A stretch of 64,000 nucleotides of DNA from Climacium dendroides (Eukaryota > Streptophyta > Bryopsida > Hypnales > Climaciaceae): the NCBI GenBank assembly GCA_950106755.1, contig OX467084.1:2232001-2296000 (forward strand). Direction: 5' to 3'. Below are positions 24,623 to 37,584 of the stretch, in pieces (position 1 is the stretch's first letter; every line of letters starts with the position of its first letter). The notes beneath the pieces were generated by a model. It was given only the letters and a program-made list of their open reading frames with translations. It did no database searches and was not told the origin of the DNA. A program made the translations under genes and the position numbers.

Positions 24623-24829
24623 GACCAACTCTGCTAGTTTTACCCCTTTCATTTCCTCGTGAGATTGGGCGCTCTTCATGTTGTTTACAGCATTTGGTAC
24701 CCTCGTGTCAGGATAGTGTGATTCAGTAGAATTCTAGTGATTCCAGTTGAGATCGGAGAGAGAAGTAAGGAACGGGACATGCGGCTAGGAGCGGGTGAGG
24801 TAGAATCGGTGAGGAAATCTGTGTGAGAG

Positions 24830-26493
24830 GTGATCCACCCCATGCCGCTGCTACGTCGGAAGAAAACGGGGTCGTTAGGATCCGGTCTGGTCGAGGTGAA
24901 ACTCCGGAAGATATTTCCGGCGATTCCCTCAGACGACCAGGAGAAGGACCAATTCATAGAAGACTTAGCTTCTATGGGTTGCCTGGGGTTCATTGAAAAA
25001 CCTTGGGGATTCCGGGAGGAGAGAATGGTGAAGGAACTTTTGGGCAAATTGTCTAATGAATTCGATAACACCTTGAGAGGGAATCCGTCCCTTTGGACTG
25101 AAGAGGTCTGGAGAGGAGTGTATGATTTCCGGGTAGGGGGTCTTGGGATGGCTGGCCGGAAGGATGAATTCATCCGGGGGAAGTTCCATGGTGTTCCCAA
25201 CCCTAAGGACGGATATGTAGTGGACGATTGCATAATCGACCGACACCGTCGTCTTTTGAGATTTCTCATTCCGATCCTTCATCCGGAGAAACCGACGAGG
25301 GTGACAATCACCTTAGGGAATACCATCTTCGGTTCCCTGAGCGGAACCCGGAACGTGAATTGGGCACGGATCCTTTTTGATCTGGTAACCTAGCTCATCG
25401 GGAGGGTAGGGAAGAGTAGGGCTACACCCATATGCCTGTACTTGTACCACCTGTACCACAACCATCAGCTCCTGACGGTTGATGAGGAGAAGGAGTGGAA
25501 GGCTCAGGGAGCTCTTTTAAAGTATGGCGAATTGGAAGAAGACGATGAAGTGGAATCGGTTCCGGATTCAGATCCGGAAACAAAAGAGGAGGAGGAGGAG
25601 GTAATGCCGCCGATCAAGCGACAGAAGACAACTCCTCCCCATGGGCGAGGGACACCTCCAAGACATGGCCCGTCAACCCCAGAGGAGAAACGGAAGGGTG
25701 TCATGGAGGAAGAAGTAGATCCACGGGATCCATTCAATAATTTGATTGGCATTCTTTCTAGTGTCTGAGCGGATTGGGAGGTGAAGCATCTGACCCTGCA
25801 AGCGATCAGAAGATTGGTGGATGCGCCGCTAGACAGCCAGCTACCATCGAAGGTAGCCGACTGTATCACCAATCCGGTTGAGTACCGGAGGCAGACGAAA
25901 GAATAATCCAACTGCAGACAAAGGCGGATACCCTGAAGGCAAAAAATCTCGTCCTAAAAAAGATGCAGCCGCCACGTTGGAGATAGCAGAGGAAATACGA
26001 CGGGTAGCGAATCAAGTGAAGGATGTTCTTGGAGTACCCGGGGCGGCCACCACCAAGGCCAAGCTATTCGACGACGAAGTCCATAAGGAGAAGAAGCTAT
26101 CCGGTGCTAGGATAGTAAGGATTCTCACGGACTACGCGGAATGGGTTGAGACGGCACTAAAGGAGGTGCGGATTTCAGCGGATCGGATTGAAGAGAGCAG
26201 TCGGAAGCTGATAGGAGCTAAGGAGGTCCCTCTGTCGGAACTCTCACTACCGGAAGAGTTTCCGGATGTGACAGTTGCTGAAGAGGAGAAGAATAAAACT
26301 CCCAAGCCCAAGATGACTACACCGGCATCTAAATTAACAAACACCCTAGAATCCGCCATCGACCTAGAATCCACATCCGATTTTGGTCAGGCCGATCTAG
26401 TTCCGAAACCTGTGGATGGGGAACGGAACCAGAACCTGACTGAAATCTTTGAGGGGATAGAAGCCGAGCTGAAGAGTCCTACCTTAGGGTTAG
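24830..26493 (+). pseudogene. LTR-encoded ORF, type-Z copy
   Basis: The plus-strand frame opens near 24842 (MPLLRRKKTGS) and carries the conserved N-terminal block. This comprises SMGCLGFIEKPWGFREERMV, LSNEFDNTLRGNPSLWTEEV, VYDFRVGGLGMAGRKDEF, NPKDGYVVDDCIIDRHRRLL, then RFLIPILHPEKPTRVTITL and NTIFGSLSG. A TAG at 25391-25393 and a TGA near 25766 interrupt it, and a frameshift near 25900 moves it to the frame that ends at 26493. The second part has GVPGAATTKAKLFDDEVHKE, ARIVRILTDYAEWVE and an acidic tail. The type-Y LTR was inserted a few codons before the original stop. The domain resembles the putative plant transposon protein family found in some plant retroelements. That match is from memory of the pattern. 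Confidence 0.7.
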
Positions 26494-29400
26494 TGTCATA
26501 GCACAAGGAAGCACAAATCCTACCCTTAGGTGTTAAATTGATGTAAAGTACCTTAGATGACTCGTGTATCGTTCCCACAGGATTTCAACGTTAGTTTCCT
26601 CAAGATATCCGGAACAGGATTCGGAAAACACCAAACCCAAACAAAACCAGATCTAAATATTTGCAACATGAAACTCTCTCAATACTCTTTCCTCTCCATA
26701 CTCCAATTCCCTTACGTCCACTCCAAGTCTTCCACCAGTAATCGAACAAGGAGGATTGTCATAATCCTGTGCTTCTCTCTATTCGGATCGACTTAGACAG
26801 ATGCGGAACTGGAAAGAGGATTTCTATCCGATTGCAGTAACTCACAAAATATTAGTTTTACCTCTACCAAGAGGGTTCCGCTCTTTGATTTTAGGAAGGG
26901 AACGTAAACCCTACCCTTCAAACGTGTTTAGAGTGAAATGAAGATCCACTTAGAATAACAACAACAAATATAAAAAAGAAATAGGAAATAATTACTTCCT
27001 TACAACTAATCCGGATGTTGATCCAGACTAGCAGGTCACTCAGGAAACCCCTATTATCCTCCTAGTACTACAACGACAGACCTATCCGGACAGAATTCTA
27101 AAAGCATGATCCGGCACCCGATAACTGAGAGATCCTAACTACCTTCCTGTTCCTCTCTTCCGGATCCAGCAGGACCTCATCAGACATCGGCTAGCATTCG
27201 TTCTCCCTCCTGAAGAATTCACCCAACCTAAGAATGGCTATCCTACTCAGAAGACTCCCAAGGAACTTCAGCAACTAAAATACCCTCTCAGTACACAAAG
27301 TTTTCCTTAACCAAATCCTCAAAGCTCTCAAAATTAGATCCTGGACAGAATCCGGGGGCTACTTGTCTTCCTCCACACCTGCAAACCAGCTACCTGCACT
27401 AAACAATGGTTCTAGCATTGCATGGCATACCAACACAGAACTTAGCCTTTTCAGGCCAACACTTATAAAGTGGAAATCTGAAATCAATTCGCAAAGTGTT
27501 GAAAAACACAAATAAGAAAACACCCGGGGCTTCAAACTAACTTCCACCCCCTAAATACACATTCCAGGGAACCCTAAAGGTCCCAAGGAATAAAACTAAA
27601 GGATAGGAGAATGAGAGGTGTCATTCCTTATCCTTCTAAGTTGACTTTCCTACCAACCCCATCCGATCCGCAAAATGTGGATCTCAAATCCTAAAAATCC
27701 GGAAAGTACAGTCCAAGTGCATGCACCTGAAAAGCACCTCCCAAGCTACTTCCTACCTACCAAAAACTTGGGTTTTTGGTTGACCATGCTAGGGTCGCTT
27801 CCCAGAAACTTCCTAACTACTTTCCTATCTATTTCCTAGCCTTCTTTGGAGAAGGTTCCTCTAACTTTGTTGCCCCCTTTCTAGCTGGCTGTTTCCTACT
27901 GGCTGACGGTTTTCCACTCAAGGGCGGCTTCCCCTTAGACGGTGTTGAAGTTTTCCCTTTGAACTCTGTTGGTGAGATTTGCTCGGGATCCGATTCCTCT
28001 TCTGATCCGGTGTCCTTTTCCGAATCCTCTTTTCCAGATTTCGACAGACTTTGCTCCTGCTCGGATTGGCTTGGAGATTCATCCTCTGCAGATTGTTGAC
28101 TCCTTAGAGGCATTTCTCTTCCTCTGACGGAAGTAACCTTCTTCACAGTCTTCTTGGCGGTTGAGGGTTGAGAGCCTTTACTCTGTGGTGTGCCTAAGTT
28201 GGATTCCGACTTCCGAATTCGAGTCTTCGATCCGGATCCGTGCACTGATCCTTCTTTCCTCCCCTCCATACTCTTAGACGTTGGTGTCAACTCCTCCTCC
28301 TGTCTTTCCTGCTTGGCTGGCGTCTTTGTTGGAGTCTTTGTGGGCGCATCCTTCTTGGTTGGCTCCATCTCTTCATCTATCCTCTTTATTCCGGATTCCA
28401 GAAACTGTTCTGCTTGGTGAAGAACATCTCGGACTTCAAACATGAACTTCTCCATCTCTTCGGAATACTCTGCCAAAACTAAGACAGCCTTATTTGCGGC
28501 TTCCTTCCCTTCTCAATTTGCCGTTGGAGATTCGCATTCCTCTCAGTCAACTCCTTGATGCGGGTCTCCCACTTCCGGTTTTCAATATCTCGGAGCAACC
28601 CTTCTACTTTCTCCGCGAGCTCTGACACGTTGATCCCTCCAAGTAGTCTACATACATTCCTCATTGCTCCTCTCTCCGTGTCAAACTCCTCCCGGACTCT
28701 CCCTAAGTCCGAAATGATCCTCCCCAAAGTATCCTCTCCCAGAACTTCCGGTTCCGGCGAGGCTTTCCCCTTTCCTCTGGATCCCTTCTTTCTCTCTTCT
28801 TCCTCTTCCTCTCGGGGTGAAGTAAGATTAAGTTTCACTAGGGTGGCTGCGGCCTTGTACATGGTCTTCTCTGAAGTTTTCAGAGTACCTAGGGAGTCAT
28901 ACAAGTGAAAGAGGAATGGTCCAATGGGGGTGGCCTTTGCATTTCTTAGGGCGTTCACCATCTTCCCTATCAGATCTTTCACTATTCCTCCCCAAAACAC
29001 TTTCCTTTCCCCACTCAACGCTCCGAAGATCGTATTGGCCCAAGTTACCGTGACCTGGTTTGGCCGTTCCGGATACAGAATCGTTACTACAAATTCTAAC
29101 ATCCTCCTCTCTCTTGCCACCTTGCAATTTGCTACTGTGTAACCATCCTTAGGGTGAGGAGGATTAGAGAATTTACCTTCCGCGAACTTGTGTACCCGCG
29201 AAGCCATCCCTTCTCCAGGTCGAGGAAAGTCGTAGACCCTCTTCCAGATGTCCTCAGTCCACTTTCCGGGCAGAGCTCGGACGGTCTTGATCCATTCGTT
29301 CGACTGCTTATTCATCAACTCCCGGACCATTTCCTCGCTCTTCAAGCTCCATGGTCGGCAGAGGAATCCCACACACCCGAGTTGGCCCAGATCCTCCTCC

Positions 29401-30122
29401 AACTGCTTCCTCTCTCCGTCATCCTTCGGAATCACTGGACAGATGCTTTTGATCTTGAAAGGAGATGACTCGCTTGCTTCTGCCTTCACCATGGTTGCAA
29501 AACTCTCCAAAACACTCACCACTCAAAACCTCCTGTCTTTTCTTGCCACAGCTCCCGGTCAATCCTCTTCCTCTCCACGACAGGATCCGGAAGGTAAGAT
29601 TACCCAATCCTCTCACACCTCTAAAGACAGAACTTGCTCTGAGAGCGCTCCCAAATCACAAAGACACAATGAGGTTTGAGGAACCAAACCCCTACGTATC
29701 CTTTCCTAGCAGTCACAGTCGTTGGGAAAGTAGCCGTTTCCGCAATCATCACAGAGGAATCTAGCCGTTAAACGGTCCTCCGTGATATATGGGATTACCG
29801 TTAGATCCGGGATTTCCTTTTCCCGTCCCGATAATCTTCCGGTAGCGTGCGGATGCGTTTGCTTCCGGCCCCGGTATATTTTTCCGATCCCTGTTTGGTT
29901 CCTTGGATGCGGATCCGGTTCCGGATCTTTAGGAAAACAGGAAACTTACAATATCTTTCTTAACCAAATTATCTATCTACTACTAATCCAATAGTGAGGT
30001 AGAGTTAATATTGGTAATATAATTAGTTTACCATTTTGTAAATAAATTTTTTTTACCAATGTCAACTCTTTACTTCTAAATTCTATATAACCAACCTCAT
30101 CCTCTCATTTTGGTCTACGACA
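26494..30122 (-). mobile_element. Type-Y solo LTR, 3.63 kb, with its own ORF
   Basis: On the plus strand the segment starts TGTCATAGCACAAGG and ends GGTCTACGACA, with a perfect 5-bp target duplication GTTAG (26489-26493 and 30123-30127). It reads as a minus-strand LTR carrying the LTR-encoded ORF (29522-27829). There is no primer site, polypurine tract, gag or pol, so it is a solo LTR. Its 3' edge resembles the type-Z edge (ttgtgctatgaca against ctgtgctgcgaca), which makes Y and Z sister types. Confidence 0.82.
27829..29522 (-). pseudogene. LTR-encoded ORF, type-Y copy, one frameshift
   Basis: This is among the best preserved copies. The minus frame from 29522 to 28479 has 347 codons with no stop. 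It contains MVSVLESFATMV, a Cys-Val-Gly-Phe block (LGQLGCVGFLCRPWSLKSEE), DIWKRVYDFPRPGEGMASRV, NPPHPKDGYTVANCKVARE, MLEFVVTILYPERPNQVTVT, WANTIFGALSGERKVFWGG and PFLFHLYDSLGTLKTSE. A coiled coil follows, ending with ERNANLQRQIEKGRK. A frameshift near 28490 passes to a second frame ending at 27829. That part has LAEYSEEMEKFMFEVRDVLH, long Lys-, Glu- and Ser-rich disordered stretches and a basic tail with KKARK. The function is unknown. A role like a capsid-associated, nucleic-acid-binding or nuclear factor is only a guess. Confidence 0.75.
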
Positions 30123-30283
30123 GTTAGGATTGTAGATAGTAAGAGTTTTTATACATACTAGAGGAGTTAGATCGGAACCGGATTCTATCCGGTGGTTGGT
30201 TGGTAAATAGGATCGGAAGTTTAGCCGGAAAATACGGCTGGATTCCGTGATACTTTTTGCCTTTTTGCGCTTTTGTGGTGTTG

Positions 30284-30291
30284 TATATAAA
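30284..30291 (+). promoter_or_regulatory. Second TATA box of the split type-Z LTR
   Basis: TATATAAA follows a run of ctttttgcgcttttg-type sequence downstream of the ORF. The same arrangement is at 39221-39230 (complete copy) and 31694-31700 (ORF-less copy), so it is conserved between copies. Confidence 0.55.
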
Positions 30292-30918
30292 TCTACCCTG
30301 AGAAGGGAAGAGAGAGAAAAAAAGTCTTCTTTTGCAAAATTCTTTGGTGTCACCTGTTTTTGCTGTTGTATATCTGTACCATGAGAGTTGTGTGCCTGCT
30401 GTATAACTGGAAGTGAAGAGAGCAAAGAGAGAAGCTAAGAAGTTGACATCTTCTCCCCTTGGTGTATTTTATTCTTTAAGTTTCAGTGCATGTGAGTAGG
30501 TATTAAAAGAGTTGGGAGTGCGCTTCAGTTCCTCAACGTGTCTAGAGTTCGAGATTCCGGGTGAGAAAACCGTTGTTAGGCTAGGCGGATAGGGAGGGAT
30601 TCCCTACTTGCGCTAGAACTTCTGGGTGGGAAATCCGGTTGAGTGTCCGATCTTCTGTGAGGTCTTGCTGCCATACTTGGTAAATGGAATAGCTCTAGTA
30701 CATATGGGAATGGACGGGTTCACTTGCAACCACCTAACTTCGCACGGATAGAAGAGAGTGCCCAAGGTCGTTGTAGTATCAGAGGATCGTACGGGCGGGT
30801 CTCTATGTGACCTGCAATCCGGATTAATATCCAAGTTGTTGTGAGAGATCAAACCGAATCCGTAGTAGGTAGGAGAATAGAAGATAGAAGAGTGGGATCT
30901 TCCGCCACTATAAGTTAC

Positions 30919-32746
30919 TGTCGCAACTCAAATTTTTGGTTTTCTTTGAATTAATTAAAATTGGAACGGAAACCAATGCCTAGGTATCCGGATCCGGTTA
31001 AGAAATTGTAGGAAACCGGAAATTATTAGCGACAAAGAGATAGCGGCAAATCGGGTCAGATTCTATCCGGATCGGTGACAGAATGGAAATGGATTCTTAT
31101 CCGTATTTTGGTCTGACCGGATTAGGACGGACCGGATTCATGAACCGGATCGGAAACGGTCATGCTGACGTGTCTTAGGGAATTAGGGGTATATAACGAT
31201 TGGTCACCCCAGTCTTAGTCCCTTTTGCCATCTTCGCCTTCTGTGAATGTTGTGCGCGCACCTTGTGCTTTTCAACCATGTACCTTAAAGTTGGAGCTGG
31301 AGTGTGGTTGTTGGTGCGCCTCTTCTCCTCATGTTTCTATGGCTTGCAGGTTTCTGGTTGAGATCGGAGGGTGAAAAGAGAGGAACGAGACGTGTGGCTA
31401 GGAAAGAGTGAGGTAGAATTGTAAATACTTAGGAGTAGGATTAAAACCGGAATTGTAGATTGGGACTGAAACCGGATTGGGACTGAAACCGGATTGGGAC
31501 TGAAACCGGATCGGGACTGAAACCGGATTGGGACTGAAACCGGATTGGGACTGAAACTGGATTTGTATCTGAAACCGGATTGGTAGGTGAACCGGATTGG
31601 GGATCCGGTTAGGGCTAGTTAGGTCAACCGGAAGTTCTGCCAAAATGACGGCAGTCTTTCGCGGGCTTTTTGCGCCCTTGTAAATTCAAAATGTATATAA
31701 GCCAGTCCCTGCGGGGGTGGCGGGGGCCTTCTTTTGCAAACTTTCTCTCGTCTTCTATTGTTTCCTTTGTGTGTGTACTTCTCTTCCAAGCGTGGCAGTG
31801 GTGTGTGATAGAGAATCAGGTTGGCGCGTGCGAGTGTGTTGGAGGATTGTCCCCTTTGGTATCTTAGTTCCTGGTCTATGTGCATGTGAGTGGGTAGTCA
31901 AGAGTTGGGAGTGAATTCTGGTCCCTCAACATAGCTGGAATTCAGGATTTCTGGGTGAGAAAGTCGTTGTTAGGATTAGGTGGTTAGGGAGGGAGTCCTT
32001 GATCACGCTAAGTCTCCCGGATGGGAATTCCGGTTGAGCATCCGATCTTCTGTGAGGTCTCGCCACCGTGAGTGGTAAAACGGAAAGGATTTTGGTGAGT
32101 GATGGCATGGGCGGATACACTTGCAGCCACCTGATTTCGTACAGATCAGGACGAGTGTTGAGGTCGTTGTAGTATGAGAGGATCGTACGGGGGACCCTTG
32201 TGTGACCTATTATCTGGATTGCTATCAGGGTGATTGTGAGGGGTCAAACCGGATCCGGATTAGAGTAGGAGGATAGGAAGATAGGAAGTGGGTCTCCAGT
32301 CACTATAATCTGCGGGAGGAGTGGTGGGCCTACCACTCTCAAATCCAAGAGGCGACCCCTCTGATGGTGAAACAGAGGCAAAACCAAATCGGGAGAGGAT
32401 AAGAGACTAGAAAGGTGATCCGGAGCGGATTAGTTCGGAGAGGAATTTAGGACCGGATTAGTCTAAGACCGGATATGAGCGGATTCCTGGATAGTGAGAA
32501 TCCGTCTGACGGGCCAAACTGGAAGTAGGAAGTAATCCGGTTTGGGGTTTTCTGGGTGTTTGGGAAGTTTCCGGTTCCTGTGTTAGGACCGGATTTTAGG
32601 AAAGGAAAAGCTGACTGGGCTTAATCGCTTAATAAGGCTAGATACTTCACAGAATCTCGTGGGTTCGATCTTTAGGGTCATCAAGTTATGCTCTAAGGTG
32701 ATTTTTGAGGATATAATAGGGAATTTACTTACTCTGTGCTACGACA
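30919..32746 (+). mobile_element. Type-Z solo LTR lacking the ORF, 1.83 kb
   Basis: It starts TGTCGCAACTCAAATTTTTGG and ends CTGTGCTACGACA, with target duplication GTTAC (30914-30918 and 32747-32751). It keeps both TATA boxes (31190 and 31694), the tRNA-Asp-like motif (32163) and the hairpin pair (32319-32378), but the ORF is missing. An array of 17-bp repeats lies where the ORF should be. It was inserted into another type-Z LTR, immediately before that copy's hairpin pair. Confidence 0.85.
31443..31612 (+). repeat. 17-bp tandem repeat replacing the LTR ORF
   Basis: About nine copies of attgggactgaaaccgg or close variants stand between ggtagaattg, which matches the sequence near the ORF start of other copies, and the post-ORF segment. 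The array marks the scar of the deleted ORF. Confidence 0.8.
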
Positions 32747-32992
32747 GTTACGGAAGGAGTGGTGGGCCTACCACTCTAAAAACTAAGGGGCGAATCCTCT
32801 GATGGTGAAATAGGGGATAAATTAAACCGGGTGATATCGAGAAGAGGACTGTCAGGTTGGAACAGATAGGTCTATAGAGGTACCCAGAGACGGAAATTAT
32901 AAGTCTCCGGGGGTTGTGGTTGTTCAAACCAGATAGCGGGTAGACCCGGAAGTAGTGGAAAGCTAATTCTCCCTTTTTCGGATTTTGTAGTT

Positions 32993-35900
32993 TGTCGTAC
33001 GCGTAGTTAGCCGTAAGTATCCTTACAATGACAATTGGTTGCAAGATGACACGAATTATCGTTCCAGGGAACTTCTAGTAAGATATTGATTGAGTTAGAA
33101 GCATCCGGATTGGGATTATTCACTTAATCCCCCTTCTTTTACTTCCCTACTTTATTCCGGAAACTTAGTACATTCCGGATTCCATTCCGGATCCGGATAC
33201 CTCCGGAACTGGGTTCCGTCTCTCTTCCGTCACTGGTTTTTGTTGCCTCAATTTTATCCTCAGAGGGTCCGCCCTTGATCTAGAAGGGGGTGGGGACTCA
33301 CCACTTGTACAATTATCCTCTCTATACTCTAAATCTACTAAACAACATACCCAAGACAACACCGCTGTAGGAGGAGGGAGGAGTATTCTTTCACAGTTTC
33401 CAGATTGGCCGATCCGGAATCAGGTCACACAAAGAAATTCTCACACCTCTCTTTACTACAATGACGGATCCGAATTCATAGATCCAAAAGAATAGAGTCT
33501 CAAGGGGAAGACAATGTACCAAGGGGGAGGTTGGTAGACTTTCCGGAGTAGCGGGAGTTCCTTTCCTTTGGCGGTTGCTTATCTCCGCACAGAACCCTCT
33601 TGGTTCTGGACTCGCTGGGCCCTCTACCCTCTTACCCAGATTGCCGTTCCGGCAATTTAAAAGCACGTCACACTTACACTTCCTTACTCTGTCCGCATTC
33701 CTCCCACTCAGCTCAACACCAAGAGATCAGTAGCCCAAGATCCGGATTCCTCCTCTCCCTCCCTTCTCTTTCTCTAGTACAAGGTTACACCCACATGTAT
33801 ACACTCAGCCAGAAGACCCTGTCTAAGCAAAAGTGCAGCTAGAGGTATCCTAGCTGACTTAGATTAAGCAAAGAAAATTGTAATACATACGTGAAAGCAC
33901 TAAAACGGAATGGAATAGAATGGAATGGCAGACAACTAACTTGCCTGCCCTTAAAATACTAATACAAAAATCCAAAGTCAACTCCTAAAAGCCTGAAAAC
34001 GAAACCCGGAAATCCAGGCAACCAATCACTAAAAACCCCGGGATATCCGGAAAGATTACTAACTACCGTCCGAGATTGTCGAATTTTCTAATTATCCGCC
34101 TTAGATTCCGGAAATCGGGTCCATGCTCGGAAACCCGTTCCGGATTCTATACTTCTTCTCCTACGAATTCTAATGTTTTGGCTTCCGTCCTTTCCTTGAA
34201 CGGCTCCCCGCTTGGCTGGTAGGCGTCCCCTTCGTATTCTTTGTTGGCGTGGTTTTTGCTGTGGCCCGAGTCTGGATATGGCGCGTTGCGGGAGACGGAT
34301 CGCTGTCGTCTTCAGTTCCGGAAGTGGAGTGGGCACTCTCCTCCTCAGAATCTTGGATGACTTGAACTTCCTTCTCCTTCTCTGGTGTTGTATCCTCCAA
34401 TGTTGCGGATTCGCTTCTTTTCTCCGGTGTGGTCTCTTGCATGTGCACAAATCCTTTCGGATTAGTCCGAGCCAAATTGGTCATTCCACCGATCTGGTTG
34501 ATGAGATCTCCCCTGACTTGTTGTCTCGGAACCTTGAATGATCCGGTCATCAAGTTCGGCATTGTTTGGGACTTGGGAACTTCCGGGGTTGAGAATTTGG
34601 ATGGCACCGGAACCGATTTCGCGCTAGACTCAAGTTTCGGTTCCGAGGTTGGCCTCAAATTCAACTCCGTCATCCGTATTTTGCTGGCGGAAGGCTCAGC
34701 TGGTGTGAGTATCCCCTTCAAACCCTCCATCCGGGTTGCATGATCTGCCACTAGTTTCCCTGGGGTACCTGAGACAAAAGGAAGTTCCGAAAAGGTGGAG
34801 AAATCCATCGCATGGTTTGGGTCGATAGCCGCTAGTAACTACTGGATCTCCTTCAAAACTCGCTAAATCCTCGCGGTGAAGTCTACGATGATGGTAACTA
34901 CCTTGGTTCCGGTAATGTGGCCTTCCGATATCATCTTCGAGTCAAACAATGTAGCTTTTGTGATGATGTCGGCCTTGATGTTGACTGCTCCGGATAGATT
35001 CTTGACCAGAGTGAGAGCCTCTTTCTCTTTCTCTTTTGCAACTGCCATTTCCCCTTCCGCCCAATTCACTCGGGCCTGGAGTTGGTTTCGTTCCGCCTCC
35101 AACTCCTGAATCCGCTCCTCCCTCTTCTTCAGATCCTCCGGTTTGGGCAGTCGCTTGACAGCTTCCACGATTTCATCCGGATCCACCTTCAAAACTTCCG
35201 CAATATCTATCACCAAATCCGATAGACCGTCGTGGAGTACCTTGGCTTCACGTATCCACTCGAGCCCCGCATTGAAAAATGCGGATTCCGTTTCCATTTC
35301 AGGTCCCTTGCTGGACTCCCCCCTCTCCATCGTCTGTGGCTTGATTCGCGACTCCGGATCGGTTGACTTCCTCTTCTTGGTCCTCGGATCGGTCAGACGT
35401 TCCTCGGGAAGTTCCTCCGGATCAGACTCGACCGGATCTTCCGCTTCCTCCCCGGAAAGTCCGTACGACATGATCGCCTTTCCGGTGTCATACTGGATCA
35501 CTTCAGCTGCACTCAAAAGTTCCTGTTGATGGTACAGATGAAATAAGTAGGTGCTAACTGGACTCGCCTTTGCTCGGGTCACGTGATCCGCTAATTTAGC
35601 CACTATCCCGGCTATGACCCTACCCTAGTGCACTACTCGGTTCTCCATAGCCCCAAAGATAGTATTGGCCACCGTAATGGTAACCCGTGTTGGCTTTTCC
35701 GGATACAAGATTGGAATCAGAAACTCTAGTATCCGCCTATGTCTCTCGTCCTTGCATTCACTGATAGCGAATTCGTCCTTAGGGTTTGCAGACCTAGTGA
35801 ACTTCCCAGCTACAAAACGGTCCGTCCTCGATGCTAAACCGTTCCCACTCTTCCGGAACTAATAGACGTCCGCCCAGATGTCCTCGGTCCACGCGACTGG

Positions 35901-36547
35901 CCGCCCTCTCAAGGTGAGCTCATACTGATTCGGAACACCGTGAAGTAGCTCTTGAATCATCTCTTCACTCTTGAGGTTCCATGGTCGGTGTAGTAGACCG
36001 ACACATCCTAACTTAGTTAAGTCCTCCTCTAACTACTTGTGTAGTTCCGAGTTATCCGGAATGGCCGGAGAGATAACCCAGGCAGATACCGCTACCTTCC
36101 GTACTGGTCCGGATGCCATAAGATCTAAGTGAGAACGAGAAAAAGTAGTTCTACTTTAGTCGCTAACTCACCACTCTTTCTCTCAACTACTCACACAAAT
36201 AGTCTCAGGAACACAGAACAGGAAAGTGAAGAGGAAAACCCTAGGAAGACAGCTTAAATACTAAACCGTCTTTTTACGGGCTTAAGGACAACGCTACAGG
36301 TCCATTGTATTAACGGTATCCTACTTCCGTAGCTACGAGACCTATACGGTAGGTTCCTGTGTTCCGGGTGAGTCCGGATTCTGGATTCGGACAAGTTCCG
36401 ATTACGGGTTGTGCCGGAACGCTTATTTCCTAATTCAAGCTATTTGGTCCAAAAATCACGCTCTAACTATAAATTTTTTGATTTTTTTCTATTTTTCGCA
36501 CCTACTTCTTGTATTATTGATCCGTTTCCAAATTCCGGATTCCCACA
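32993..36547 (-). repeat. Type-X LTR at the 3' side (B-like), 3,555 bp
   Basis: The plus strand starts TGTCGTACGCGTAG and ends GGATTCCCACA (TG...CA). Its left two kilobases share many specific bases with the LTR at 62591 and not with that at 58382, for example gaattctaatgttttggc, and gagattgtcgaatt. It carries the LTR-encoded ORF at 36119-34170. Confidence 0.85.
34170..36119 (-). pseudogene. LTR-encoded ORF, type-X copy in the 3' LTR (649 codons)
   Basis: It starts MASGPVRKVAVSAW and keeps one frame for 1,950 bp, the same length as the copy at 59566-61515, but has five TAG stops: codon 29, in VYxFRK, in VVHxGR, in ARIxRV and in IQxLLA. Domains in order: an N-terminal block to about residue 230 with VTITVANTIFGAMENR, a Lys/Arg cluster TKKRKS near 256, a coiled coil near 325-375 and the segment TGTKVVTIIVDFTARI. 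Then come a Pro/Ser/Thr-rich stretch, an acidic Ser-rich stretch, and a basic end RSRKGRKPKH. Most changes leave the rest of the frame intact, which points to selection in the recent past. Confidence 0.75.
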
Positions 36548-36562
36548 TTACCCCTTTTTCAA
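36548..36562 (-). promoter_or_regulatory. Polypurine tract of type-X element
   Basis: On the minus strand tgaaaaaggggtaa directly precedes the LTR start TGTGGGAATCC. This purine run is where plus-strand synthesis is primed in LTR retrotransposons. Confidence 0.7.
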
Positions 36563-37584
36563 CTCTGAGAGTCCCCGCGAACATCTTCATCTTTGTCTTG
36601 GGAATCCGACTCCTGCGCGTACGTCTTGACCCGGGATTTATTCACCCTTGTGTCCATCCAAACCCCTTAAAGATCTTCCAGTTGAATGGATCCATTAGAG
36701 AATAACTGTCGCACTCTATATGGGCCCATCCATCTGGTGTGAAGTTTTCCTGGAAGAATCCGGTAACGGCTATCATATAATAGAACTAACTCCCCTTCCT
36801 TGATCCCGTGGTTGGTTGGTAATTTCTTGTTATGATCTGCCTTTCTTTTTTCCTGTACTCTTTTCGTGTGATCGAGGGCCACCAATCTTGCCTCCTCCAA
36901 ATCTTCGATAGCCATCACCCGGATGTCCGGATCGCTAGTCCGGATAGCGTTCCGGGTCGACATCACTCGGTGTGATTCCACCTCTAATTCAATCCCATGG
37001 GTGGTCTCCTGTCCAAATACAAGAAAGAATGGACTTCTCCCAGTGGTAGTCTTCTGTGAGGTGTTGTACGCATGGACTGCCGATGGAAGTTTCAAATCCC
37101 AATCCGTCTTGTGCTTAGAGATGGTTTTATTCAAAACCTTTTCTACTACTCCATTGGCTCGTTCCGTCAAACCGTTTGCCCTTGGGTTATAAGGAGTGGT
37201 CTTCCGGTGGGTGATCAGATATCTCTTGGTAATATTCTGAATGGTATCATTCAGGAAATGGAGTCCTCGATCACTGACTAACTCTAGTGGGTGCCCAAAC
37301 TGTGACAACTCATATTTTTTATTTTTCTTTGTTTACCTTTTTGAGTGGAACAGAAATTAGAAATAGGTATCTGGATTCATCGAAAGGGAGAAAGATAAAT
37401 CCAAAAATAGTCACAAGAAGATCTTACGGAACTAATCCGGTTTTAGGTAGAAGCGGATCAGATTAGATTTCCAACCGGATTGTATTTCCAACCGGATTCT
37501 CCTTGACCAGATTGGAGAGAACCGGATGTCAAGAACCGAACCGGATATCCGACTGGTCATAAAGATAGTCCAGGGCGTCAGGAC

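Larger units (their letters stand above)
24335..32992 (+). mobile_element. Type-Z LTR, split into three parts by later insertions
   Basis: The LTR starts TGTCGCAACATAAATTTTTGG at 24335 and runs to 26493, 30128-30918 and 32752-32992. Its 3' end is cut off by the type-X element at 32993. The joined pieces are colinear with the complete type-Z LTR at 37301-40236. Shared parts include a TATA box before the ORF, the ORF, a second TATA, the segment taggcggatagggagggattcc, the tRNA-Asp-like motif and the paired hairpins. The missing last 200 or so bases should lie beyond the window, after type-X copy B. Confidence 0.75.

Noticed and set aside
33600..33842. Short frames between LTR edges and LTR ORFs in the type-X copies
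   Set aside because: They are not conserved in frame between the three type-X LTRs.
34170..36119. Variant genetic code in which TAG is a sense codon
   Set aside because: TAG, TGA and TAA all interrupt transposon genes, while the dirigent gene reads normally; decay or lineage-specific read-through is more likely.
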